15,659 bases of DNA from Betaproteobacteria bacterium (GTDB lineage Bacteria > Pseudomonadota > Gammaproteobacteria > Burkholderiales > Casimicrobiaceae). The notes under the pieces were generated by a model. That model did not search any database and was not told the DNA's origin. It was given only the letters and a program-made list of their open reading frames with translations. The translations under genes and the position numbers were made by a program. The stretch spans positions 1-15,659 of the forward strand of contig JAAFHR010000019.1 in assembly GCA_013298455.1 (NCBI GenBank). The letters are read 5' to 3'. Positions 1-7,051 of the stretch are shown here, piece after piece (positions within the stretch are counted from its first letter, which is position 1; every line of letters starts with the position of its first letter).

Positions 1-374
1 ATGATGAGCGTGACCAGTAACACCGGCACGGCGATCATTGCCATCGCCGAGCCCCAAGCGGCTCGCGGATTGGCGATCCAGCGGTCAATACGGCTCGCCA
101 AATGCGTGCTCGTTTGCTTGAGCGCGGCCTTCATCGATTCGGGGATCGCTACTCGACGATCAAGCTCGATGAGCTCACCGCTGTGCAGCCTCAGCGCCGT
201 GACGTATTCGTCCGTGTCGGTCGCCGGGCAAAACGCGTCGTGCGGATGCTCGACCAACGAGCCGTCTGCAAACTGAATGACCCAAGGCGAGCCCGATGAA
301 GAGCGCGACAGGCGTACGCTCTGTCCGGCGTTATCGCGGCCGTCAAAGAGTCTGCCAGCAATCTGTTCATCCAT
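1..374 (-). CDS. Probable membrane-anchored M48-type metallopeptidase, N-terminal part only
   Basis: The frame starts at ATG 374 and stays open to the window edge, giving 124 residues. A GTG at 380 overlapping the previous stop is an alternative start. Visible are a soluble N-terminal region (MDEQIAGRLFDGRD) rich in short polar strands and, from about residue 113, a hydrophobic run (AMAMIAVPVLLVTLI) that looks like the first membrane segment. The gene begins 2 nt after the DUF898 stop, so the two are almost certainly co-transcribed. In many proteobacteria the gene after a DUF898/YjgN gene encodes an M48 family metallopeptidase with this layout (soluble N-terminus, membrane segment, then an HEXXH protease domain). 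The zinc motif lies outside the window, so the family call rests on context and the N-terminal pattern. Reality of the CDS is fairly sure; function is moderate. Confidence 0.62.
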   Translation of the reverse strand, partial: MDEQIAGRLFDGRDNAGQSVRLSRSSSGSPWVIQFADGSLVEHPHDAFCPATDTDEYVTALRLHSGELIELDRRVAIPESMKAALKQTSTHLASRIDRWIANPRAAWGSAMAMIAVPVLLVTLI

Positions 375-376
375 GC

Positions 377-1624
377 TCACCAGCCTAGCTCAATGTCAAA
401 CTGCTCGCTGATTCCCTCTGCGATTGCGCTCTGTGATTCGCTGGGTAGGGGTGGCAGAGGAAATGACGTCCAGTCACCAGCCAGTGAAACCTCGATCTGT
501 GCCACTCGCCAACGGGCAAACTTCACGTTTGCCCACGGTATCAGGAGCCCAGCGCTGAGCATGCCAGCCACGCCGAGCCCGCCGGCCAAGCGCGCGGCTT
601 TGTTGGGATCCATCTGGCTCATAAACAGCATTTGGTCGTTGACATTGAGATGATTCAAAACGAAATTGAGCCGCCGCGTCCGGCCAAAGGCCACAGCGCA
701 AACCCCCAGCAGCAGGTAGGCGGCAGTTTGCATCAGTGAGCGCAAATCGGGTTGCGGGATAAGCGCCGCCAAGCCCATCAAAACGCCAAAGAGCAACACC
801 ATCAAAAACATGAACGCTTTTCCGCTTCGCCACATCATCCAAAAGATCGCTCGCGGCGTGGTGGTGAGATTGACCTTTGCATTGCCCCAAGACGCATTCG
901 AGAAACGGTGCCACAACAGCTGGCTGGTGACGTAAGGCCAAACGCCAATGCCAAGCACGATCGACAAAAGGCTAAACACCATCACCGAAGCGCCTTCGTT
1001 GTCTAGACGCCCCGAAAACTGTAAGTACACGAAGAGTGATGTCGTTGCACCCGCTATCCACAGCGGCCAACGAATGGCGCGAGCATTGGGCTGAAATGAA
1101 AAACCCACGTTGCGGTAGCGAAGTGTTCGCCACTTAAAGGCAAACGAATGCGTGATGATCCATGGCGCTGGCAGAAATGCCAGCAACACCAGCAGCCATG
1201 AACTTCCCGGCTGCCACCACGTTAGCGCGGCCCCCACCAAGACGATGGCAGTCGCAAGCAAACGTCCGCGCAGAATCGCGCTGGGACGGCCTCGGTACTC
1301 AAACGATGCGCCGTCGAGCAAGTGATGGCGCGCCAAGTACCGTGCGATGCGAACTTTTGCCCAAGCGGAATAGATCCCCAGCGTCGCAAATTTGAGCGCT
1401 TGGCAAGTGGCCCATAGCCGAAAAAATTCGCGACTGGTGCCGGTAAATTGGAGGCTCAGGCGAGTGGCTGCTCGATGCGCTTGAATTTGCTCGGGTGTTG
1501 GTCCGTTTACTGGATCCGCAGGCTCTGGTGTGGCGTCTCTCTCGGAGACTGAGCCATCTTCGCCTGGAAGCTTCGCCCGAGCAATCGGGGGTGGCGCATC
1601 AAACGGGTTTTTCCAGTAAGGCAT
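377..1624 (-). CDS. DUF898 family (YjgN-like) inner-membrane protein
   Basis: This 415-residue polytopic membrane protein belongs to the DUF898/YjgN family, whose biochemical role is not known. I chose ATG 1624 (MPYWKNPFD) rather than the longer frame from 1681, because a GGGGAG Shine-Dalgarno sits about 10 nt upstream and the extra 19 residues look non-coding. The first 55 residues are polar and proline-rich. Then comes the family signature: LQFTGTSREFFRLW, a glycine-rich TLGIYSAWAKVR motif, and FEYRGRPSAILRGR. Several hydrophobic segments follow, with the typical HSFAFKWRTLRYRNVGFSF and LNFVLNHL stretches. The polar C-terminal tail ends ELGW. It is the first gene of a two-gene unit with the probable protease at 374. 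It is divergent from the aminotransferase gene; the 145-bp gap 1625-1769 must hold both promoters, but I see no convincing -35/-10 pair in it. Confidence 0.88.
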   Translation of the reverse strand: MPYWKNPFDAPPPIARAKLPGEDGSVSERDATPEPADPVNGPTPEQIQAHRAATRLSLQFTGTSREFFRLWATCQALKFATLGIYSAWAKVRIARYLARHHLLDGASFEYRGRPSAILRGRLLATAIVLVGAALTWWQPGSSWLLVLLAFLPAPWIITHSFAFKWRTLRYRNVGFSFQPNARAIRWPLWIAGATTSLFVYLQFSGRLDNEGASVMVFSLLSIVLGIGVWPYVTSQLLWHRFSNASWGNAKVNLTTTPRAIFWMMWRSGKAFMFLMVLLFGVLMGLAALIPQPDLRSLMQTAAYLLLGVCAVAFGRTRRLNFVLNHLNVNDQMLFMSQMDPNKAARLAGGLGVAGMLSAGLLIPWANVKFARWRVAQIEVSLAGDWTSFPLPPLPSESQSAIAEGISEQFDIELGW

Positions 1625-1769
1625 CGCGATTCGTCTCCCCTCGACATGAACACCCGGTGCTTGACGACTGCGCAGCCCCAAACTGTCATTGCGATTTCAT
1701 GCTAGCCGACCCCGCTTGTTTTGAGATGTCGTCTGAACCTATCAACGCCCCTCGACTAAGATTATCGTC

Positions 1770-3083
1770 ATGAAACCGCATAGCCTCGACGCCTACTGGA
1801 TGCCCTTCACGCCCAATCGTGATTTCAAAGCTGCCCCACGCTTGGTTGCTTCCGCGCAGGGAGTTTGCTACCAGACCGAAGACGGGCGCAGCATTTTGGA
1901 TGGCACATCGGGGCTGTGGTGTGTGGGCGCGGGTCATCGTCATCCGAAAATCTCTGAGGCGATGAAAGCGCAGATTGATGTGCTCGATTTCGCTTCGAGT
2001 TTTCAGGTCGGACATCGGGGGGCGTTTGAGCTGGCCGAGCGGATTGCAGACATTGCGCCAGCGGGGCTTGACCGGGTGTTTTTGGTCAACAGTGGCTCCG
2101 AGGCTTGCGACACGGCGATGAAGCTTGCGCTTGCCTATTGGCGGGTTCGCGGCGAAGGGCAGCGCACGCTGTTTGTAGGTCGCGAGCGGGGTTTTCACGG
2201 CGTGGGTTTTGGCGGCATTTCGGTGGGAGGGATGGTCAACAACCGAAATGCGTTTGGCACGTCGCTTCTGCGAACCGATCATCTTCGAGCCACTTGGGAG
2301 CCGAGCGAACAGGCCTTTGTGCGCGGCCAGCCAGAGCACGGCGCGGCGATGGCCGATGAGCTTGAAAAGCGCATCATTGCGCTGCACGGCGCGGCCAATA
2401 TTGCGGCCGTGGTCGTTGAGCCGATTGCTGGATCAACAGGCGTGCTGGTGCCACCGAAAGGTTACTTAAACCGGCTTCGAGAGATTTGTGATCGGCATCA
2501 GTTGCTGCTCATTTTTGATGAGGTGATTACAGGTTTTGGTCGCACTGGAAAGATGTTTGCATCGCAGACGTTTGACGTGACGCCCGACATGATTTTGTTC
2601 GCGAAAACGATCACCAACGGCGCCGCGCCGCTCGGTGGCGTCATCGTAAAGCGCGAGATTCACGACACCTTGATGCAGGGGCCGAAGCATTTGTCGGAGT
2701 TGATGCACGGCTACACCTGCTCGGGCCATCCGCTCTCCAGCGCCACGGCGCTGGCGATGCTCGATGTGATCCAAAGCGAAAATTTGATTGGGCGTGTGAA
2801 CGAGCTCACGCCGCACTTCACCGATGCCGTGCATTCGCTGGCGAGCGCTCCAAACGTTGTGAGCATTCGAAACTTTGGGTTGGCGGCGGGCGTTGAGCTT
2901 GCGGCGCGTGAGGGCGCGGTGGGTCAGCGCGGCTTCGAAGCACAGGCGCATGCGTTCAAGCACGGCTTGCTGACGCGAGCGCCGGGCGACACGCTGGTAC
3001 TCGCGCCGCCGTTTATCACCACCCGCGATGAGGTGGATCAAATGGTCGAGGCGCTGCGGCGGGCGATTGCAGACACGCCGTGA
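1770..3083 (+). CDS. Class III PLP aminotransferase, beta-alanine (omega-amino acid):pyruvate transaminase type
   Basis: This 437-residue fold-type I, PLP-dependent enzyme closely matches the BauA / omega-amino acid:pyruvate transaminase group, which moves the amino group of beta-alanine or other omega-amines to pyruvate, giving malonate semialdehyde (or another aldehyde) and alanine in the cytoplasm. Visible are the N-terminal YWMPFTPNRDF and SGLW (W50) substrate-pocket motifs, the PLP-phosphate motif NSGSE (107-111), GFHG (141-144), the VVVEP strand (215-219), IFDEV with the cofactor aspartate D250, and the catalytic lysine K279 in LFAKTITNGA. Length is normal for the family. Residue 142 is Phe where Tyr is common in this group, a conservative change. 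No clear Shine-Dalgarno precedes ATG 1770. The gene stands alone: divergent from DUF898 and convergent with the lactonase gene 45 bp away. Nothing ties it to the sugar operon. The exact amine substrate cannot be read from sequence. Confidence 0.9.
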   Translation: MKPHSLDAYWMPFTPNRDFKAAPRLVASAQGVCYQTEDGRSILDGTSGLWCVGAGHRHPKISEAMKAQIDVLDFASSFQVGHRGAFELAERIADIAPAGLDRVFLVNSGSEACDTAMKLALAYWRVRGEGQRTLFVGRERGFHGVGFGGISVGGMVNNRNAFGTSLLRTDHLRATWEPSEQAFVRGQPEHGAAMADELEKRIIALHGAANIAAVVVEPIAGSTGVLVPPKGYLNRLREICDRHQLLLIFDEVITGFGRTGKMFASQTFDVTPDMILFAKTITNGAAPLGGVIVKREIHDTLMQGPKHLSELMHGYTCSGHPLSSATALAMLDVIQSENLIGRVNELTPHFTDAVHSLASAPNVVSIRNFGLAAGVELAAREGAVGQRGFEAQAHAFKHGLLTRAPGDTLVLAPPFITTRDEVDQMVEALRRAIADTP

Positions 3084-3128
3084 GGGTGCGGGTGCTTCCT
3101 GCCCTTGCTAACGCCGCGTCCTTCGGAG

Positions 3129-4031
3129 TCAGCCCGCGAATCGCGGCTCAATGATGCCCGCAGCATGCGGCGCATCGAGGCGGATGGCGTAGAGCCCGCC
3201 TGCGTTTGGCATGGCGCTGAGTTCATCGTCCGTCATGCGCGTTCTGGCGGTGGTGATGTAGAGCGTGCGCAGATCCGCGCCGCCGAAGGTGCAGCACGTC
3301 GGGTTCGGTACGGGCACATGAATGATTGCGAGTAGTTCGCCTTGGGGCGAGAGTTTTTCCACGCGCCCGCCTTGAAACATCGCAACGTATAGATTGCCGT
3401 CGGCATCAACGCAAGCGCCGTCGGGGCGGCCGCTCGGCGGGTCGTATTCGCGCAGAACTCGGCAGTTACTGATGTCGCCCGTTGCGCCGTCGAAATCGAA
3501 TGCCCAGAGCACGTGAGCGGGCGTGTCGGCGAGCGTCATCGTTTTGCCATCGGGCGAAAAGGTGATGCCGTTAGTGATGGTCGTCGGATTGGCTCGGATG
3601 CTGAAGCGGCCGTCGGGATCAAGTCGATACACCGTGCCGCCGGTTTTGTCCCGCGGTTCCCACATGGTGCCAGCCCAGAAGCGGCCTTGTAGATCGCAGC
3701 GACCGTCGTTGAAGCGGGCGCTCTTTGGATCGAAATCGGGGCTGGCGAGCGGGAGCACATCGCCGCCAAACGCCGTAATTCGGGCGTAACCGCTTCGAAG
3801 ACCCGCAATAAAACCGCCGCGTTGGTCCTGCGCGAAACAGCCGATGTTTTGGCCGATATCCATCGATTCGTTTTGCCCCGTGACGGGATCGAAGCGGTGC
3901 AGGGCGTTGCCGTTGATGTCGACCCAGTAGAGGCGCTGAACGTCTGCGTCCCAGCGGGGGCATTCGCCGAGCGTTGCCCGGGCATCGAGCACTAGGTTTG
4001 CGGTCAAGTTGCTAAGATTATTCTTGGTCAT
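3129..4031 (-). CDS. SMP-30/gluconolactonase/LRE family sugar lactonase
   Basis: This 300-residue six-bladed beta-propeller of the SMP-30/gluconolactonase (regucalcin-like) family hydrolyses a sugar lactone to the aldonate using one divalent metal. The expected metal and active-site residues are all present: E23 in LGECPRW, N108 in ARFNDGRCD, N154 in TITNGI and D204 in GRPDGACVD. Full family length and no signal peptide suggest a cytoplasmic enzyme. It is transcribed divergently from the dehydratase gene, whose likely substrate is the aldonate made here, so the two form consecutive steps of one pathway. The aldose dehydrogenase that would make the lactone is not in the window. Members act on glucono-, arabinono-, xylono-, galactono- or sulfoglucono-lactone, and sequence alone does not choose. 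The start at ATG 4031 has no obvious Shine-Dalgarno. Confidence 0.9.
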   Translation of the reverse strand: MTKNNLSNLTANLVLDARATLGECPRWDADVQRLYWVDINGNALHRFDPVTGQNESMDIGQNIGCFAQDQRGGFIAGLRSGYARITAFGGDVLPLASPDFDPKSARFNDGRCDLQGRFWAGTMWEPRDKTGGTVYRLDPDGRFSIRANPTTITNGITFSPDGKTMTLADTPAHVLWAFDFDGATGDISNCRVLREYDPPSGRPDGACVDADGNLYVAMFQGGRVEKLSPQGELLAIIHVPVPNPTCCTFGGADLRTLYITTARTRMTDDELSAMPNAGGLYAIRLDAPHAAGIIEPRFAG

Positions 4032-4047
4032 ATAGATGATATAGATG
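4030..4047. repeat. Tandem 9-bp repeat at the lactonase start codon
   Basis: The 9-mer ATATAGATG occurs twice head to tail. It overlaps the start codon of the lactonase gene (read on the minus strand) and lies in the gap shared with the divergent dehydratase operon. A perfect AT-rich direct repeat in this place could be a regulator binding site or part of a promoter, but no regulator gene is in the window. The role is inferred only from position. Confidence 0.5.
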
Positions 4048-4073
4048 ACTTAGGGCGTTCTCTATGCTATTCT
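4045..4073 (+). promoter_or_regulatory. Weak candidate sigma70 promoter for the sugar operon
   Basis: ATGACT (4045-4050) and TATTCT (4068-4073) are 17 bp apart, each matching four of six consensus bases. They face the dehydratase operon and lie upstream of the inverted REP pair. This is the best pair I could find in the divergent gap, but such matches arise by chance often, so it is only a candidate. Confidence 0.22.
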
Positions 4074-4101
4074 GCCCTTGTCGCGGTTCATGCCCTCGTT
4101 G

Positions 4102-4178
4102 TAGGGGCGGTTCCACCGCGGAGGTTGCGCAATTTCTGACGTTGTTGTTCCACCAGAATCGCGGTGGAACCGCTCCTA
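4102..4178. repeat. Inverted pair of REP-like elements (REPIN/BIME-like)
   Basis: Two 19-bp arms (4102-4120 and 4160-4178) are inverted repeats with one mismatch, separated by 39 bp. Each arm is itself a small hairpin: GCGGT, loop TCC, ACCGC. The left arm is preceded by G, giving GTAGG before the hairpin; the right arm read on the minus strand starts GTTAGG. A GTAG-type tetranucleotide before a short imperfect palindrome is the hallmark of REP sequences mobilised by RAYT (REP-associated tyrosine) transposases, and an inverted pair at this distance is the REPIN/BIME arrangement. It lies in the divergent gap between lactonase and dehydratase genes, ending about 40 bp before the GTG start, so it would be in the 5' leader of the sugar operon. 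No RAYT gene is in the window. Confidence 0.75.
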
Positions 4179-4218
4179 ACAGTTGTTTTCCGTCACCATT
4201 TTTCGTCGAGCGCTTAAC

Positions 4219-5958
4219 GTGTCTAACACCCCAAAAAAGACCGTCGATCAACTCCGAAGCCAACGCTGGCTGGCGGGCGATGGCATGCGCACGTTTTCGC
4301 ATCGCGCTCGTCTCGCACAAACCGGTTGGAATCGCTCGGATTTCATGGGTCGGCCGGTCATTGGAATCCTCAACACGTGGAGTGACATTTCGACCTGCCA
4401 CAGCCACCTTCGAGAGCGCGCTCAGAAAGTGCGCGAAGGCGTCATTCGTGCGGGCGGCTGGCCGATTGAATTGCCCGCCATGAGTTTGGGCGAGGTGTGG
4501 GTCAAGCCCACGACCATGCTCTACCGAAATTTTTTGGCGATGGAAGCCGAAGAACTCATTCGCTCGCACCCGATTGACGGCGTGGTGCTGATGGGTGGCT
4601 GCGACAAAACGACGCCGGCGCTATTGATGGGCGCGTTTTCGGTCAATCTGCCGTGCATTTTCATTCCTGCGGGCGCGTCGAGCAATTCAGCGTTTCGCGG
4701 TGAAAAAGTCGGCACCGGCACGCACACCATGAAGTACTGGAACGAACGTCGAGCGGGTCGTTTCGGCGATGACGATTGGCAAGCGCTTGAGGGCTGCATG
4801 ACCCGCTCACCGGGCACGTGCAACACAGCGGGCACCGCGAGCACCATGACTGCGGTGGCTGAAGTTTTGGGCTTCACGCTGCCCGGCGCGCAATCGATTC
4901 CGGCGATGGACTCGCATCATCCACGGATGTGCAGCGAAGTCGGCGAGCGCATCGTTGCGATGGTATTTGAAGACTTGAAACCGCGAGACGTTGCCACCGA
5001 AGCGAGCTTTCACAACGCCGTAAAAACGGTTTTGGCGATTGGCGGCTCAACCAATGCCTGTGTGCATTTACCCGCGATGGCCGGACGCGTGGGTGTGAAC
5101 CTGCCGCTTGATGTGTGGGAGCGCTACAACCAAGACGTGCCCGTGCTTGCCAACATCATGCCAGCGGGCGATGCGCTGATGGAAGATTTTTTCTTCGCGG
5201 GCGGTTTGCGCGCGATGCTTTCTCGGATCGCGCCGCAGCTTGATTTGACGTGTTTAACCGTCACCGGAAAAACGCTTGGCGAGAACATCGCGGGCGCCAA
5301 AGTGTTTGACGAGAACGTGATTCGTCCGCTCGATAACCCCGTCGCAACTCAGGCCATTGCTGTGGTCAAAGGCAATTTAGCGCCGCGTGGTGCCGTGATG
5401 AAACCGAGCGCTGCTTCGACGCACTTGCTCAAGCACACCGGGCCTGCCATCGTGTTTGAAAACTTCGCCGATATGGTGGCGCGGATAGATTCGCCAGATT
5501 TGGACGTCACCAAAGACTCAGTGTTGGTGCTCAAAAATGTAGGCCCCGTCGGCGCGCCCGGTATGCCTGAAGCGGGCAATTTACCCATCCCGAAAAAGCT
5601 CTTGGCTGAGGGCGTGCGAGACATGGTGCGAATCAGCGACGCGCGAATGAGTGGCACGCATTACGGCACTTGCGTGCTGCATGTGTGCCCGGAAGCCGCA
5701 GTCGGTGGCGCACTGGCGTTGGTGCAAAACGGTGATCTGATCTCGCTCGACGTGCCCGCCCGAACGATTGAGTTGCAAGTGTCCGAAGCCGAGCTCGCCC
5801 AACGCTTTGCTGCATGGCAACAAGCTAAACCCGCCACAATGCGTTACAACCGAAGCTACGCCGCGCTTTATCAACAACACGTTACGCAAGCGGACGAAGG
5901 TGCCGATTTCGATTTTTTACAAGGCAGCGAATTACTTCCAGAGCCCACGATTTTTTAG
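4219..5958 (+). CDS. IlvD/Edd family sugar-acid dehydratase (L-arabinonate dehydratase-like)
   Basis: This cytoplasmic [2Fe-2S] enzyme removes water from an aldonate to give the 2-keto-3-deoxy acid. I chose GTG 4219 (VSNTPKKTVD); a TTG at 4183 in the same frame adds 12 unlikely residues and starts inside the region just after the REP pair. The resulting length, 579 residues, equals that of Rhizobium leguminosarum L-arabinonate dehydratase. Cluster cysteines C60, C128 and C201, the lysine K130 in GGCDKT and serine S478 in ARMSGTHYG align, within one or two positions, with the C59/C127/C200, K129 and S480 known there. The CNTAGTAST and SHHPR motifs are also intact. Family members also use D-xylonate, D-fuconate, D-galactonate or 6-sulfogluconate, so the substrate is open. 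It is the first gene of the plus-strand operon and opposite the lactonase that would supply its substrate. A branched-chain IlvD role is less likely given neighbours and motifs. Confidence 0.9.
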   Translation: MSNTPKKTVDQLRSQRWLAGDGMRTFSHRARLAQTGWNRSDFMGRPVIGILNTWSDISTCHSHLRERAQKVREGVIRAGGWPIELPAMSLGEVWVKPTTMLYRNFLAMEAEELIRSHPIDGVVLMGGCDKTTPALLMGAFSVNLPCIFIPAGASSNSAFRGEKVGTGTHTMKYWNERRAGRFGDDDWQALEGCMTRSPGTCNTAGTASTMTAVAEVLGFTLPGAQSIPAMDSHHPRMCSEVGERIVAMVFEDLKPRDVATEASFHNAVKTVLAIGGSTNACVHLPAMAGRVGVNLPLDVWERYNQDVPVLANIMPAGDALMEDFFFAGGLRAMLSRIAPQLDLTCLTVTGKTLGENIAGAKVFDENVIRPLDNPVATQAIAVVKGNLAPRGAVMKPSAASTHLLKHTGPAIVFENFADMVARIDSPDLDVTKDSVLVLKNVGPVGAPGMPEAGNLPIPKKLLAEGVRDMVRISDARMSGTHYGTCVLHVCPEAAVGGALALVQNGDLISLDVPARTIELQVSEAELAQRFAAWQQAKPATMRYNRSYAALYQQHVTQADEGADFDFLQGSELLPEPTIF

Positions 5959-6017
5959 AACGAGATGACGTCGCGCCTCGCGCTAGGACGACGTGACTTC
6001 GGCACTAGGACGCGATG
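5958..6017 (+). repeat. Two-hairpin ACGACG repeat, copy A
   Basis: First of three copies of a roughly 60-bp repeat with the layout ACGAGATGACGACG, hairpin 1, CTAGGACGACG, hairpin 2, CTAGGACGCGATG. Here hairpin 1 is a CGCG-type stem (CGCGCCTCGCG) and hairpin 2 is GTGACTTCGGCAC with one mismatch. The copy starts at the last base of the dehydratase stop codon. It is the most diverged copy and may act as a transcript 3'-end stabiliser or weak terminator, which is inference. Confidence 0.75.
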
Positions 6018-6050
6018 CAAGATTGCTGTGAAACGAACTTTACGAATACC

Positions 6051-6057
6051 AAAGGAG
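6051..6057 (+). promoter_or_regulatory. Orphan Shine-Dalgarno-like sequence
   Basis: AAAGGAG stands in the non-repeat stretch between repeat copies A and B. No plausible gene starts at the right distance after it: the next ATG, 6078-6080, is in the repeat and leads nowhere convincing. The aldolase start at 6230 has no Shine-Dalgarno of its own, so this may be its former ribosome site, separated by the repeat pair B/C. Confidence 0.35.
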
Positions 6058-6068
6058 AAACGACGGTA

Positions 6069-6131
6069 GAGGACGAAATGACGACGCGGCTTCGCCGCTA
6101 GGACGACGTGCCTTCAGCACTATGACGCGAT
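6069..6131 (+). repeat. Two-hairpin ACGACG repeat, copy B
   Basis: Second copy, in the same orientation as A. Hairpin 1 is GCGGC-TTC-GCCGC and hairpin 2 is GTGC-CTTCA-GCAC, joined by CTAGGACGAC. With copy C it forms an inverted pair around a 32-bp centre, so the transcript from 6069 to 6223 could fold into one long branched stem. Confidence 0.8.
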
Positions 6132-6163
6132 GTCTCGAACGTCGCTTCATTGATGTGTCGAAA

Positions 6164-6223
6164 TCTCGTCCTAGCAGCAAAGCTGCGTCGTCCTAGCGGC
6201 GAAGCCGCGTCGTCATCTCGTCC
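6164..6223 (-). repeat. Two-hairpin ACGACG repeat, copy C (inverted)
   Basis: Third copy, on the opposite strand to A and B. Read on the minus strand it begins AGGACGAGATGACGACG; hairpin 1 is identical to that in B (GCGGC-TTC-GCCGC), while hairpin 2 is GCAGC-TTT-GCTGC, a different but perfect 5-bp stem. It ends within about 7 nt of the aldolase ATG, occupying the place where a ribosome-binding site should be. Confidence 0.8.
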
Positions 6224-6229
6224 TTGAAC

Positions 6230-7045
6230 ATGCTCATTAATCCATTTAAGCAAGCTTTGCTCAAACGTCAGCGACTGGTTGGCGGCTGGTTTATGTCGGC
6301 CTCTCCTGTGATGGCTGAGCTCATCGCCAATGCGGGGTATGACTTTGTCGTGATCGACATTGAGCATTCCACGGCGAGCACCCATGATTTGCATCCGCTT
6401 TTGCAAGCGGTGGCTGAAACCAAAACGCAACCCGTCGTTCGCATGGCGAGCCACGACAAAACGCAGATTAAATTTGCGCTCGATATGGGCGCGATGTCGC
6501 TCTACTTCCCGATGGTCAACACAGTCGCTCAAGCCGTTGAATTGGCGCGAGCTTGCCGTTATCCGCCATTCGGGGATCGCGGTTTTGCGCGGATGCACCG
6601 CGCGAGCCGCTACAACACCATTCCTGATTATGTGGAGCGAATCAATCACGAAGTGTGTGTGATCGCCCAGCTTGAAACGCCCGAAGCGATGGCCAATGCG
6701 ATGCAAATTTCGCAGGTGTCGGGCATCGATGGCTTGTTCGTAGGCCCCGGCGATCTATCGGTGTCGCTCGGGCATGGTGGCGATACGACCCATCCCCAAG
6801 TCAAAGAACTGATGGCGGAGGTGGGTGGCTACTGTGCTCGCGCTGGCGTGCCGCTCGGCACTGTGATGCCGACACCAGAGATGGTCGCTTGGGCCTATTC
6901 GGTGGGCTACAACTTCGTCTCTCACGCCAGTGATTTGGGCTTGCTGATGGGGGCTGCAAAAGGCGGCATCAGCAAAATTCGCGATCTGATGAACGACGTG
7001 CCGATGGACGGCACACCTACTCAAGCCGCAACCAGCGCTTACTGA
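6230..7045 (+). CDS. HpcH/HpaI family 2-keto-3-deoxy-sugar-acid aldolase (class II pyruvate aldolase)
   Basis: This 271-residue metal-dependent aldolase splits a 2-keto-3-deoxy acid into pyruvate and an aldehyde. I chose ATG 6230; TTG 6224 is in frame but overlaps the end of the repeat. Family motifs are clear: YDFVVIDIEHS with the catalytic histidine H46, pyruvate-binding arginine R71 in VVRMAS, metal ligands E149 in AQLETPEAM and D175 in VGPGDLSVSLG, and YPPFGDRG (111-118). Length is normal for HpaI, GarL and RhmA. It lies between the dehydratase that would make its substrate and the GH31 gene, whose ATG follows 6 nt after its stop. With a five-carbon substrate the products would be pyruvate and glycolaldehyde (Dahms-type cleavage); with six-carbon or sulfonated substrates, other aldehydes. 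No Shine-Dalgarno is visible because hairpin repeats reach almost to the start. The exact substrate is not known. Confidence 0.88.
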   Translation: MLINPFKQALLKRQRLVGGWFMSASPVMAELIANAGYDFVVIDIEHSTASTHDLHPLLQAVAETKTQPVVRMASHDKTQIKFALDMGAMSLYFPMVNTVAQAVELARACRYPPFGDRGFARMHRASRYNTIPDYVERINHEVCVIAQLETPEAMANAMQISQVSGIDGLFVGPGDLSVSLGHGGDTTHPQVKELMAEVGGYCARAGVPLGTVMPTPEMVAWAYSVGYNFVSHASDLGLLMGAAKGGISKIRDLMNDVPMDGTPTQAATSAY

Positions 7046-7051
7046 TTCGAT

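Noticed and set aside
1..276. Open frame on the plus strand at the window start
   Set aside because: It lies opposite the minus-strand gene that starts at 374, has low-complexity serine/alanine composition, and has no ribosome site; the minus-strand reading is coherent and follows the DUF898 gene by 2 nt.
1740..1769. Promoter just upstream of the aminotransferase (TAAGAT/GATTAT)
   Set aside because: The -10-like hexamers match only four of six bases and no -35 element lies at a proper distance.
1686..2387. 233-residue open frame on the minus strand
   Set aside because: It is antisense to a well-conserved aminotransferase with intact motifs; its basic, His/Arg-rich translation is typical of a shadow frame.
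2466..3041. 191-residue minus-strand frame inside the aminotransferase
   Set aside because: Shadow of the real gene, with no recognisable domain and no ribosome site.
5958..6223. CRISPR array
   Set aside because: Only three copies, one inverted, with internal hairpins and no unique spacers of even length.
6098..6706. 202-residue minus-strand frame over repeats and aldolase
   Set aside because: It crosses the hairpin repeats and the antisense of conserved aldolase motifs; not credible as a gene.
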